64,000 bases of DNA from Spironucleus salmonicida (Eukaryota; Fornicata; Diplomonadida; Hexamitidae): the NCBI GenBank assembly GCA_000497125.2, contig CM035319.1, forward strand, positions 416,001 through 480,000, given 5' to 3'. Under the pieces are notes generated by a model. It made no database searches. It was not told the DNA's origin and saw nothing but the letters and a program-made list of their open reading frames with translations. A program made the position numbers and the translations under genes. Shown here one piece after another: positions 12,238-25,700 of the stretch. Every line of letters begins with the position of its first letter. The first letter of the stretch is position 1.

Positions 12238-15200
12238 TCATTCAATTTCCTTATAAAAAGTATGCTCAAATTATGATCCTTTCTTTTAATAAGTCATATA
12301 ATTTGTTGAATAAAAGTCTATAATAAAATCTTAGAGGAATCTCTTGGCTGGAATGAATTTGTCTCTGAATATAAATCCATCAGTGCTTATATAAACATAC
12401 TCAAGAACTGGAGATCTACTAGAACTTAATTTCATAAGATTAAGTCTATTTTATCTGCAGTCTGAGAGATACACTGCCCAATCTGACTTTTTGATACCTA
12501 TTACATCCTACTTTTAAGTATACTTAATAAATTTAGAAGATTATCTAATATTTTCGTACTACTTATAGATTGCTTAAACAAAATTAGATGCAATATCATC
12601 TAAACTTGTAAATGTAAGTCTCTTTTGTTCAATATTTGGAAAATTTTCAAATACATTAATGTATAATCTTTAACTAAGCATCTCCTATCGGATTTATCCA
12701 TTTTCTTGAGGTTTATAATTTGGATCCTCATATATTGTATACATTGAAAATTTATAGTCAAATTAATCTTTTGCAGGTGTTTGAATGCAGACTTAAATCT
12801 TATCATAGCTACCTAGAATAGGAATAAATACACATTTTCTATCTAAATATTTCTCAAAATAAACACCAGCTTCCTTTAATTTTAATTGCTTGAAACTTGA
12901 ATGTTGTATATCTCTTTTAAATTAAATAGCCTAAAAACTTGCTTGCATAAAGTTTTTGTATTAATTAACATAACTAGGCATTTGGATAAATTTCATATGT
13001 TTGCAAAATACTTCACTTGAAAGGTTAGATCCCTTCAAAGTAAAATAGAAGTTATAAAATAATTTAATAATCATTTAAATTTCTTCATAGTTCTAAGGTT
13101 AATCTACGTCAATGATATTAATTTATGAATTGAAGGTTGCTGCTTAATCAATAAAATTCTTCTTGAAAGCTGTTGTTGCGATATTATTCTTAGAGAATAT
13201 ATCTGCCTAATTATATTGATGTTCATTGTCTATAAAGAATTTCTGAGCTTATGACAGAATTGCTGAGACACATTCTAGGTTTGACCTGATATTAATAAAC
13301 TATTAGGAATTCTAGACAAAATAATGAATACCAATAGAATTTAATGATGCTGATTTAAAATAAGTATCAACAAAAAGATCAGTTTCTTAGTTAACTAAAA
13401 GCTAATAAAAGTCAGATAGCTAATATGATAATAAAAGTTTTGTTGTAAATATTTTATATAAATCTTTCTGAAGCAAAGGTTTTGATTAAAATTATAATAG
13501 ATCGTGCTTTTTAAGATATTATGGGTTGAGATTCTACTGTTAAAAAGTAGAAAACCTATTAAATTATTTTGGATTAAACTAAGAAGCACCCAAGGAAGTT
13601 GGTAATAAGTTAAGAGTATTATCTGATATTATTGCTTTGTTGGGCTTAATTGAAGCTTCAGTAGATATTATTTATTCTAATAAAGACGCCCTCCAGATAT
13701 TTTCATGAATATTTGATATAAAGTTTGAAACTTTTAATTTAATATCACCACCATTATCATCTTTTATCATAAAATATGTAATAAGGAAAACTTACGCTTG
13801 TCCAAAATCTACACCGTCTAAATAACAAGTAAAAGAACCATAAAGATCAACATCTTCCTCATTTCCACCATTAGGAATTGAACCTTTAAGCCCTGGAATA
13901 GATAAACACTCAATATCAATAGATGTAGGTCCTTACTAATTTCTATACATATCTCTTTTCATCATTGGTACTTCCACTTTAAATTCTTAAAACCTTGTAA
14001 ATTGTTTTGGATTGAGCATCTTAGATTGAATTAAAAATATTAATTTATCATCTGTTTTAAATGTATCTTAAATATCAAAACTAATATAATTAATAATCAT
14101 ATTGCCATTATGCTTGGAATAATCATCAATATATCTTGATGTCTTAAAAATACAATCTGGATTTACTCTTGATGATTTTGAGAGAATATCTACTTACTTA
14201 AATACTCCATAAATAGTAGTATCAAATTCTGACAAATTTTCTATAATTATTTAAATTTCTTTTCTGAACGTATCCTTCTTAAATACTTCTGCGACAATAC
14301 CAGATTAGATAGCTGATTCTATCTATTATTTAAGGTGAGGATCATGAATATTGAATATACTGGTATTAATATACTTTGAATATTCCTAAATAAAATCATA
14401 CAGGTTGTACATTTCCTCATCATCATCAAGATTTGTGAATTCTTATTTAAAATGTAAATCTTATTAATGTACAATATCACCCGTAGATTTATTGAATAAA
14501 CCTTTAAGTATTGCTGATAACTGATCATAAGAAAAGTTAATTTTTTATTTAAGTTAGAATAATAGTTTAATCTATTCTTTAGAACTCAAAAATACACCAC
14601 ACGTATTCAACTCTTAATTATAAAGATAAAACAAATCAGTTAAATCTTTAACTATTATAGAGTTCGACCCAAAAATTAAATATAATATATCGTATTTTGC
14701 AAATAAGATGCGCTAAGTAAGCTATAGTATTTCGTCTTAAAATAAACTAAACTTGTTATAAAAGATTATTAAATTATTTAACTCTTATAATTCAGTGTAT
14801 TTAGATTCTAACTATTCAAATAAATCTGATTTACAGTATTTCTGTGCGAATAGAATAGCAAAGTAAATAGTTGCAGTTTCTTTTTCTGAAATTTAAACTC
14901 TATCATACAATGATAAGGCATCCAAAATATTATCCTGTATGAATAAACAGCAATAATTTTTATATTTTTTGCCGATCGTAGTTTCTTCATCCACATCTAA
15001 AATACCAAACAATTAATTATCTGTTCCATATTTATTTAATACAGAGCCTATGATAATTTTCCTTGATTCTGGTCCTCCAGATTTTTAAATCTTCGAGTTA
15101 GAAATATTTTTACTGTATTCATAGATATCAATCGAAAATCTTCCTTTAAGAAATTCATTTAATGTATACAAAATTTGTACTGCAGCTGGCTCTGGAAATT

Positions 15201-18200
15201 CTTCATGATATCCAACATTGATAGGAGAAGAATATGGGGATCCTGGGATTGATAAAAATACATCTGGCTAAACAGTTATTGATTTCAATAGGTGTTCATA
15301 ATTTTCCATTGCTTTAGCAATTAGACAATAGTCCTCTTCCTTAAATAGGTCAACAACTAATTCCCCAACAGTACGTTTTTAAAGCTGAGATTAAGCAGAA
15401 TTAAAGATTTCCTATGATAAAATTTGCATTTTCATATAATTATCAAAAGTTGTATGTTTTTCATAGCCAAATTTTTCTTTTAGTTAGTATTAATTGAAAA
15501 TAGAATATTATTTTATTTTTTAGGAGAAATCAATCGACTAATCGCAGATTTACTTATAGGTTAGATTAGATAGACCTTTTTCTTATATTTCTTATTAATC
15601 AAGTAATTAAATCAAATGTTCAGAAGCTAACAATTCTACTAGAATTGATTAAAGTTCTAATTTATTTTATATAAATGATCCATACTTTAATTTATTACGC
15701 TTTTACTCCACATAATCACCAAAAATATTTTTGTTTGTCTGAGACTCAATCTTTGATAAGATATTATTCATTTCTTGTTCTAAAAGTAGAGATGAATCAT
15801 GTATCGATTTTTCTAAAAATTAATCACCATACTATTGCACTGGGAATTACTCATTAATACAAAGTTATATCTCCTATTTCTTATTGAATAGATATAATAA
15901 TCTTTAAATATCCTAAATTTTTAAGAGTTTATCATTTATACATTCAGCAGTCGACATTCTTTAATAAATCTATTGAACTTTTCTAGCCGTTAAACCTGGA
16001 ATAAGTGTAAAAGCATAAATATAATGTGGACTTGCTAAAGGTAAATTAAAATCGTAACTTTTTTTAGAAACAGATAATTGTTATATGAACTAAACCAATG
16101 CGCGCATTTTATACTTAACAGACGAATAAAATTTTTCCTGGTTAGCTAAAATTGGTAAGTAGACTTCTTAATTATCTAATCCTTTGAACGGCATGAACTA
16201 TGGTAAAAATCCAGCGAGGTTCATATTACACAAATTTTCAGGCTAGGCTTCACCTTAAGTTAGCAAGCAAAATATTGCTAGTGGGTCTAATAAATATCTA
16301 CCTGCTTGTATTGCAAGTTAAATGGCAGAGTTATGTTTATTTGTAGTATCTTTGATTTCTGCAGTTTTAAGACCGGTAAATTACAGTTAAGAATATAATA
16401 CTTCATCTGTACTTCTCGTTTTTTAAATTGGAGGTTCTGTTGAAGAATCATAATTCAATAACTATAATTTAAATTTATTTACCATTTATAATCTTTTATC
16501 AGACCATAACTAGTTAAACTGACCAAATTCTTGTTAAATTTCTACACTATCATTGGATATAATAATATTTTTAAGAATATTTTAAATATAATCTTTTGAA
16601 GATTTAACATATGATTCAGCATGCTCTTTGTATGACGAATATAAATCAGTATCTTCAAAAGTTAAATCAAAGTCTACTAAATTTCTAACTTAAAATGGAA
16701 TATCTGATGCTATATCAACTAAAATAATTTTTTGTAGAAATTATGACAATTTTATACGTTTATATATGAAGTCATTCAAAAATAATAGATTTTAACCAAC
16801 AATAAGCTCTTTACCTTTTTTAGGACATGATACATAATTTAAAAATAGATCTTATTAATCAGCAGAAACTAAACCTTCGTCATTATAATATTCTGGAATT
16901 GGTAAGTTCATGTATTTTAATGTATTTTCAAGATTTTTCTTTAACCTCCCAGTATTAAAATCTTTTTAATATACACCTACTGCACAAATTGCATTTTTAG
17001 CCAAGAAGTCCATAAGTGATGCTTCATCAATAATTCTTTATAACTATTTAGTGTTTAGTTCTATAAAAAATGAAGTTACCAAATCGTTAAGTTTCTTTCT
17101 ATCTACTTAACAATCACCACAATCTTATCTATCAACACCAGAGGCTTCTAAAAGCCTAGAAAATGACTCAGTTAGGTATCCATTATCAGCTTTATAAGTT
17201 TATGGGTTAGGTAAACCATTTTCATAGCTTTTTAGAATCAATGAATCAATATATCGTCCATGGGAATCGATAACAACAAATGTAGTCATATTCTATTAAT
17301 TTATCCCATCTACTGCTTCAGTGATTACACTTTATGGCAGAGCTACACAAATACGGAACCCTTTTTATGCTGCTACAAACTCTCTAATTGCATTGGTTGG
17401 TACACTCGTTTCAGGCAAGAATGGTGATGTTAACGTAAGGGATGATGGATCTGTATCCGCTGATTTTTAAAGTTTAAGAGGGTTAAAGCCAGGCTGCTAT
17501 ATTCTAGAATATAAATAATAGAATGCTTATGGATAAGTTGCTACAATCGCATGTTCACATAAAATAGTTGAAAAATATTTAATTGTTTAGTCTTTTATTT
17601 GTTAATTAATTGTTTCGATAAACGTATTACTAAAAACAGAAAATATTTCATTATTAGGAATAAACTAGTTGACAGTCAGAAAGTTCTAATAACTTATGGT
17701 AATTTATTTTGTAGACATAGCAGATTATTATTTTAAAATTTCATTGACAAATAAGAACTACTACTTATTAATACCCCTAGCAAATTATTTATGAAAGAGA
17801 ATAATTGGCTTCTTTGATATAAAAGGAATTACAGAAAATGGATCATGAGGGGAATATGTCTTCTTAACTCTTTAATTCGAATAAAGAAATGATGATTCTG
17901 TGTCAATTGGTTATGTTTCATTGTTAATTTAATCAAATAAAACTTTAACATCGGTAATATCTTCTACACTTTCTATTCTATCATCTGTGACAGTTAATAT
18001 AGTTTATTCTAAACTATAATTAACAGATACGATTGAAAATATAGGATGATATAGTATGATTTTTGACAACTGTTATTATAGCTCTTAATTATTGTTATTA
18101 TGATCAAAGCGTTATGTAAGATTATTATTACGTAAAGTATTACAAATAAAACCTTCTTCCTTAAATTTACGGAAAGACTCTTTCAAACTCAAATCTTCAT

Positions 18201-19866
18201 CTAAACTGTCAACAAGATCAGGGCTCTAGCTAATAAAATGATACATTATATCAACACCCTACTTAAAACTTTCAACAAACAAATAGATCTCTTTTAGTTT
18301 GATATAATCTTTTAATTTAACTAAAAAAGCTTCATACGCTTAACTATCAGTAATAAACTATATATTACCACTCTCCAAATCCTTAAAACTCACAACATTC
18401 TCAATATTTTCACATAAAACAACCAAAAATAATCTCTCAATATTATACTATAACGCTTTTAGCAAGTTTACAATTTATGATTTGAAAATATCATAATTGT
18501 TAATAACATCTAAATCGTCTAAAATCAATTTATCAAGAGAACTATCCAAATAATTCAGCAAAAAGTCATAATTCAGAGTCTCCTTTGAAAAAGCGTAATT
18601 ATCTAAAATTTGAACAAAACTATTTTCAATATCGAGTGAGACTTCTGTAATTTCATAGTTTCTTAAAATTTCTAATATTTTACGCCCAATTACTTATAAA
18701 TCTATCTCTACTTTCTTAATAATAACTTCATCATTTTTGGCTTACACCTCAAGTATTTTAACACGCTTATCAACTTACTAACCAATCAAAAAAGGTAAAA
18801 TATCGATGAAATTTATTTCAGTAATTTCTCCTTTCTAATTTTCGTTAAAGATCGATAAGTTATCTTAATCTGCACTAGTGAAGTAATTTTTAAATTCTAA
18901 ATAAGAAAACTCTGCAGCTTCCCGTCCTTATAATTAACCGGAAACCTAAAGTGCAATTTTTTTCTTTAGTTGGTTACAAAGTATATATAAATTACAGCTT
19001 TGTCCTAAGTGTGTCTTCAAGTTTTTATATTTTTAAGTAAGGTTATCCGCTTCGTCTGAGGTTATATTGTATTTAGAGAATGCTAATTAAATTTCCTGAT
19101 CAAATTCCAGACTACTGGCGTAGAATTTGTAAGTTGAAATAAATATTTTTATCTTTTCAACGTGAATGTTCTCTATAAGAATTTTTCCAACAAAGATAAG
19201 AACATTAAAATATGGTTCTTAATAAATATTCAGCATAATTTATCCTAATAAAGTTACAAATTGATCTTAGAGCAAACGATGCTTAAGTTGAGCTTCAGTT
19301 TATTCATATTAACCTATTACTTACTAAATATTTTAATGTAGATTAGTTGCTTCATTTCTAAGATCATCAGAATCACAAAGAATAAGGTTATTTAAACCAT
19401 CTCTAAGCCTTTAACCAGCCTTAATGATTGATCGGATATAACTACCAATATCATCAATTAGGTTATTAGTAATCGTGATTTACTAAAAATTAAGCTATTT
19501 TTAACACCAATATTGATCTGAACTTATTAGTTACTAGTTCAAAAAGATATTAACAATATCGTTCTTCAATTTTTATTCTTAAATATCAGTCAGGTTTGCG
19601 GAGATACCTCTAGAACTAAAGAATGAGCTTTTCGTATCTACAAATGACTTAACTGATATTTCATGTTAAAAATCAATACCTTTATCAACTTTCTTGACTA
19701 GCTTCTTTTACATAAGCATTTCCTCCACAATATTTAAATATTATGCAGAATTAAATATCTTATCTAAAGTTTAAGTTCTAAATGCTTACTCAATTGGATC
19801 TTAATAATTTCCATCATTTTCATAATTATCTTCATTTTCAGAATGGATTCCAGAAGAATCGGACAT
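12238..19866 (-). CDS. SPT6: Transcription elongation factor SPT6, very long form
   Basis: A single 2,542-codon frame with no TGA. The N-terminus is short and acidic (MSDSSGIHSENED). An RNase H-like YqgF domain is visible near residue 870 (TTFVVIDSHGRYIDSLIL). The helix-hairpin-helix region lies near 1,240-1,300 (AIQAGRYLLDPLAIFCLL, then YAFTLIPGLTARKVQQIY). An S1-like domain is near 2,000. The tandem SH2 module ends the protein, with SLDDIASNFVQAIYKQYE and VLEYVYISTDGFIFRD matching the family. SPT6 is a histone chaperone that travels with RNA polymerase II. Human and yeast proteins are 1,726 and 1,451 aa, so this one is much longer, mostly before YqgF and between HhH and S1. No intron is seen. 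Confidence 0.8.
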
Positions 19867-20141
19867 TAAAAGGAATGGTAAAACAAATATTATTTTATAT
19901 TTATAACCATATAATAGATATCATTCAAGCCTTTTTTTCAATGTTTTACTTATATTTTTGCTAATGATAACAGCAAAGTGCTTGTTGCCCTTAACCTACT
20001 AGTTCGATGTACTTATGAACTAAATTGGTAAATTTGCATCAAATAGAATTTTTTGAGCTTATTTTTTGGTCTTACTACCAGCTGCCCTTTTCTTGCTCAT
20101 TCCTCATACCATATAGTATTAAATATAATACAAATTCCAGA

Positions 20142-20849
20142 ATGGACTATCATCCAATTCCACTTTTAGAGCGCTACCACAGGCTACATAATCTTTTAGA
20201 TCAGCTCTTAATAAAATATGTACCAGAAAATGAGCGACTTCCGTATCAAATTCTTAAAACTCCTAACGATTCTCAACATGGCTTGCTTCAAAGCAACTTC
20301 GAACCAGGATATCAGGAGTGTACTATTGCTAGCGATTTCAAACTAGCAGTGTATAGACAGAAAGTCAAGAAGCTGCAAAAAGCGCTTCAGGAGGCGTGCG
20401 GTGGAGCCATGACAGCGTCGCATGCACGCCTGATGGGTTCGTCGATTGGTGGGGACTCAGAATATTATAATATAGACACAATAGAAAAATATAATGAGAT
20501 AACAGAAGTTTAAGGTGAAATCCAGGGTGCTTTGCACCTGAAATCCAGCAAGTAGGTCGTCTGCCCATAGCCAGAAATTCAGCAGCCCTCCAAGTGCGTC
20601 CAGAAATCAATCTCTATCATTTCGCCGACGCGGCCGCATTTTGATGCAGAGTAGGTGAGCACTCAACTGCAGTCCCCTTCGTCTCCTGCTGTAAATTCCT
20701 CACGCTCCCACATAATCTATCCATTCGACCCGAGCCGCAGCGGCGTTCTCGCTGAAAACCATTTACTGAGGTCGCAGGTTCTTCAGCTGCAGCAGTCGCT
20801 AGACGACCAATTTGATAGATTCGATCTTGTACTGAGCACCAAAAAGTGA
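20142..20849 (+). CDS. Unrecognised protein with C-terminal coiled coil
   Basis: A 235-aa frame. I start it at MDYHPIPLLERYHRLH because codon use becomes normal there. An in-frame ATG at 20025 would add 39 hydrophobic residues out of AT-rich leader and is less likely. Residues 1-45 are helical, 90-115 are a charged helix, 120-200 are low-complexity with Ser/Pro/Gln, and 205-235 end in a short coiled coil. Codons from about 20390 on are GC-rich. I recognise no domain. It is divergent from SPT6 (275-base shared upstream region) and its stop lies 10 bases from the stop of the convergent downstream gene. Confidence 0.7.
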
Positions 20850-20859
20850 CGTCTGGACC

Positions 20860-21327
20860 TCACTTCACCATCGCAAAAATTCGTCGGCAGTTGATGATTA
20901 TGAACTCCACGTGCTACCCGGACGTGAATTTCGAGTTGAAGTCCAGCGCAATCTTCTGGAACTCCTCCATCAACTGTTCAAATTCGTGTACTGGCTCCTC
21001 CACGAATACAGTCGACTGTTGGTTCATGAATGAGAGGTTCGTGGTAATTTCAGAGGTAGAAGACGACTCGTAGATGTTCTCCATGTCTGCATTTTTGATG
21101 GCGTTAACATGGGTATCTATGAGTGTGTCTATATAATTCTGTTTGATCACGAGCGTGGGCCGCATGAATTTCGTATTCAGCGAAGGAATTTTTTTTGGTG
21201 CATAGTTCGTATTCGCCCGAGCTGCTGAAAGCAGTATCTAAGGCTTATAGGCAGGGGAGCCTACTCGTGCGTACTAGAATTAAGCATTTTTAGTGATTAT
21301 TGTAGTTTCAAATTTTCGTTTTCTCAT
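20860..21327 (-). CDS. Unrecognised 155-aa protein
   Basis: A minus-strand frame beginning MRKRKFETTIITKN and ending with the stop in AAGTGA context. The N-terminal third is basic with Tyr/Pro/Ala-rich sequence. Residues 55-80 form a helix (TLVIKQNYIDTLIDTHVNAI). A Ser/Thr-rich acidic stretch follows, then a second helix over EEPVHEFEQLMEEFQKIALD. It has no signal peptide, no membrane segment and no known motif. The GC-rich codon tract begun in the neighbouring convergent gene continues through this one (20390-21250 overall). The start is the only in-frame ATG before AT-rich intergenic sequence. Confidence 0.7.
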
Positions 21328-21471
21328 TATTTACTAGAAGGCAAAAAATCATAATAACATATAATAGATTAAGTTATAAAAATATAGGTGAAAATATAAT
21401 TTACATGCTAAATTGATTGGTGATCAATAAATGCAATTATACTGTCGCCTTGGCAATTCCATATTAATGAA

Positions 21472-21903
21472 TCACTTAAGAGAGACAGAGGAGGAACCAC
21501 GAGTGGCACCTACACCAGCCTTACCGTGCTTAACAATCTTATAAGAAAGAGAGAATTCAGCAAGATATTAGCCGAGCATGTTGTGCTTGACTTCAACGGG
21601 GGTGAAGATTTTACCGTTATGGACGGCGATGGTAAGACCAACCATATCAGGAAGGATAATCATATCACGGAGGTGAGTCTTGAGCACCTTAGACTTACCA
21701 GTCTTCTGCTTGACGATTCTAGCTTTACGAACTTTTTCAAGGAAGTAAAGTTACTGAGGGGAAAGTCCACGTCTAAGCTTACGGGCTACACGAGCACGAG
21801 TGTAGTAGCCAACTTTGTCGATTGGGAGATCCATTATCTACTCAACGGTCAAACCTTTATGGGTTGGGACTTATAATCTCTTCTGTTTAGGGGCACCAGA
21901 CAT
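21472..21903 (-). CDS. RPS15: Ribosomal protein uS19 (RPS15)
   Basis: A 143-aa protein that aligns with eukaryotic RPS15 over its whole length. It has [15 protein letters not shown] near the start, [13 protein letters not shown] in the middle, and the near-invariant block [17 protein letters not shown]. It closes with the family's IGATR-type ending, here VGATRGSSS, and VSLK. It is part of the 40S head near the decoding site. Length matches human RPS15 (145 aa). The stop context is AAGTGA. This gene gives the clearest proof that the TGA-only code is right, since a TAA codon stands at a Gln position (residue 11). Confidence 0.95.
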
Positions 21904-21979
21904 CAGCGAGGAGTGGAAATAATATTTAGTTTCAAATGATTTATTGATTATTACATTATATTATAAATATAACTGGAAA

Positions 21980-22432
21980 ATGACTGAAAATTTATAATCT
22001 ACATAACCAGCTAATCAACCTTAATTATAATTTTATAATAGACAAAGAAGACCTGTTGTACACCCTCCAATATCCTACGCATTTCTGGTAATTATTGAGA
22101 TATTTATGCTCATGTCCTCGATCCCTTTCATAATTGAAAATACTGCAGATCTATCTAAAATTTGTACAGGAGTAATATCTCTTGTTTCAGCTCTAATCGC
22201 CATTTTATCCCATTTTCCTATTCCAAAATTTTATACCTTCCTATAGTCTTACTTTGCATTCTTTTAACATAAAAGTTTTGGGTCTTTTTACTGGGTATTA
22301 CTCTCTGGATCAATGCTACCAAACTAAAATAGCTTCGTATTTGAATCTACTTTGACTGGGTTTTCTCGATTATTACCGATTATGACATGCTGGCTTGCAT
22401 TTTTGCTTGTTATGGTTTCAATGTGCATGTGA
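21980..22432 (+). CDS. Four-helix membrane protein
   Basis: A 150-aa protein. About 30 polar, Gln/Asn/Pro-rich residues precede four hydrophobic segments. These lie at about residues 32-52 (ISYAFLVIIEIFMLMSSIPF), 60-80, 95-112 and 128-150, the last reaching the C-terminus. There is no signal peptide. The topology and size resemble Golgi TVP15/COPI-associated or MARVEL-like proteins, but I see no diagnostic motif. The gene is divergent from uS19 with a 76-base shared upstream region, which is a candidate bidirectional promoter. Confidence 0.75.
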
Positions 22433-22766
22433 GGAGTGAATTCTATTAAAATTATTATGACCTAGATCAGATTTTACTAAACTGGTTGGCATATTCAACG
22501 GATATATTATATATAAGGAAAATGTTTTAATATATAAGGCATATAATACATGTAACAAAATAACAAATAATTAAGCTCATAATATAAGCGAGCTAATATT
22601 AAAACTACTCGAAACATATTTACTATTTCATGTAATAAACATCTAAACATTAGAGTTATAATATATTGATATGACTACATAATTACAATTATACTTTCTA
22701 AAGTTAAGCGAATTATCCATAAAATTGCTCAATGCACAATAATAAAAATATATATATAACATAGCA
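22433..22766. other. Intergenic, AT-rich
   Basis: This 334-base gap between a plus-strand gene end and a minus-strand gene end is very AT-rich with TATATA runs. All frames are broken by TGA/TCA. I see no RNA gene, repeat or conserved ORF in it. Confidence 0.6.
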
Positions 22767-25700
22767 TCACTTGTTTTTGATAAAATCTAGAGAGTATTAC
22801 CACAACCACTCAATTTTACTTTCTTCCACTCCCATTGCTTAAATTTGTTCTTTGAACTGATCCAATAACCATTAGATATTATGTTAATCTACTGCGTTCA
22901 GAATTTCACAACACGCCCAAACTGCCCAGCAATCTACAATCTCTGGGTTTAAAACTGTAGCAATCGAGCTAGACAGCCTAGCATCTGTCATATTCTTTAA
23001 AGTCATTTATAGCAGTGCATAAAGTGACCAGGCCGGGCCAAATCCAGGATTTTATTCTAAAAACTGCTTTATTGCGGAAGCCATAACGAATAGTGTCTTA
23101 GTTTTGTCTTTTTCAACACTGTCTTCTGGTGCAGATATGAAGTTCGTCAAAATTGCAGAAGATGGGTTCTCTGACGATTTACCTACCTTTTTGGAAGATG
23201 GGAACTTCTTATCAGGAGAAATATATTTTCTGTCACCTCCACCGTTTATAATATCTTGTTTCTTTTACCTAAATAAGTCAACTGAAATAGGTTTGGTGAA
23301 AGTTTTCTTAACTTCTTCTATAGGCGAATTATTTTCTCCCAAAAAATCCATGTTGCCGTCAATAAACATTATCTCATCATTAAGGTTAATTTCTTCTTAC
23401 ACATCAGCTCTCATCTTAGCTTTTAAAAACGCTGTATCTGTCTATAGATTGTTGTATTCTTATTATGGTGTTTTTACTTTAGGTTATAAATAGTCGATAA
23501 TCCCAATTGAAAGCATCATTGTATCGAGAAGATTTTGCGAAAAAGCGAAATCGAAAAATGATGCCTCGCCAATTGATGTACTTCCACGGTAGAAATCGTC
23601 GAATTCCTTTACTTTTTGAGCTTAAAGATAAGCATTATACGCATTTTTAAAAATCTCTTAATCCACTAGAGCAATTTATTCTTTTGAAATAAATTAATCG
23701 CCCTTTAAATAATAAAGAGATTTTGCCTTTAAATAACTGAATTAAGGGCAAGTTTTGATACGGTTTGACAGAGCTTGACCAAACTCGCCATCTTTTATCA
23801 ATTCAATATATTAAAGAACTTCATTGAATTTCTTTTCATTAAAAAGTTTTCGCAAAGAAATGAAATGTGATCTAATGAAAAGATGCTAAATTGCTACATT
23901 GTCAATATTCGCTTGCTCAAACATTAATTTTTTGGCTAATTCTGAGGTAATTTAAGCCATATGTGTTTCAGACCGAATAGATAAGAATTCTGCTAGAGAA
24001 AGTAAACATGAAATTTTTTGAGCAATTCTTGTTTATGAACCACCTTGAATTTTAACTTTTGGTAAAGTAGAGTCTACAATATGAGTTATAAATGCATCTT
24101 CATTATCAAATTAGTCTAATAGAGGCAATATATGTTTAAAATTAGGCGTGTCGTTAAGTAGATAATCTTAAACCGCTAAAAGTTAGTTTTGTGTCTAATA
24201 TTTAGTCATGCTTAAAGTTGTTCTGATAGACTTCATTTTTTAATAAACTTACTAAGTAATAGTATTCATAGCCGAACAGCTAAAGCTCTAATTACTACTA
24301 CCTAAAATTGATCCATTCTTTTTAAGGCTACCTAGCTACTATAGTGGCTAAGGAACAGTAGGAACTGATTGTTATTCGGCTTGATTCATAATATCTAGTT
24401 CTTATACTTTTTCTATGAGATTTCTGAACTTTTAATCATATTTAATTACTAACTTTTTAATAGAATTAAATATACAGTTTGATATTGTTTTTGCGGTTAA
24501 TATGTTCTTATGATACAGCATAAATATAAATCCACCAATTACCCACTCTGGAACTGGTTAAAGGCTGATATTCACCTCTTTTGTCTCAGCATCTTCTAAT
24601 AGAGATTCATTTTTAGTAATTTTCTTACCTGTTTCATCCTTATTGACAACCATTTACGTTTTTAACACAGTGTTATATTAATGCTGATTTTCCTCGATTT
24701 CAGGAAGCCCTAATATTTCTAAAATTAAAGCAACATCCGAGCTCCTGAAATTATTATCAAGAAGTTTATTTAATATATCTTGCTTCATTTCTGATTGTTT
24801 GTACTTTTCTACAGAACCTAAATTCCATCCAGTCAATAAATTTAATTAAAAGTGTTCGGACTAATCTAATAACTACTAAAACAATAGAACAATAGTTTAG
24901 TTTTCTGGTTACCTATAAACCTACTTTTCTTTAGTAGTTTGCAAAATGGTTAAATTAATAAGTTATGTATCATTTCCGATTAATGTATTTTAATTTCTAT
25001 TAACACTATTATACCCCTCTCTCCCAGAAGATGGTGCACCTTAACTTTACATAGAAATATTTAATTTTGGAATAGACTCTGATGATTTACTTATGTACTA
25101 TTAATCAGAATTATGTTAAACCGATAAAACTTTCTACTACACCTGCTCTAATTATTCGCGAACATTATCATCAATCAACAACTAATCTAACGCCTCATGC
25201 TTATTTTCAATAATATTGTAAAAACTTTTATTCACAATATTACAAATAGAGATAATTACAACATCTGCAGATATCAACTACGGCTAATACTAAACAATCT
25301 ATTCTACAAATGCAGTAGGGCTATACACATACTTTTTCATCCTCTCAACGTCCTCTAACGACTAGACCGCATGCGGCTAGCTCAATTTCAACCCAGAAAT
25401 CAAGTAACTAGTTAGCAACTAAGATGCATATTCAAACGATAAAGTGTCTTTTAGCATCGACATCTGAACCCCAACCTGATGCATTACATTTCCAGGAATT
25501 ATCCTTGTAATTATCGCCTATACCTTTTTGAACGCCAATTCTGCATATCTCTTATTATCCGCAGCCGCTAAGTATAGCGTGCTCTAAATGTTCTTATGGA
25601 GCTGAACTTGCTCAGTCGTCAATTCGCTCTCTTTTACAGTCAAATTTTTCTCGTCATGCTTCAGTTTCTTCTCTAATTCGAGCTGGTTGTGTATTTTCAG

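Noticed and set aside
19960-20141. tRNA-like GTTCGA near 20000
   Set aside because: No acceptor or anticodon stems can be formed around it.
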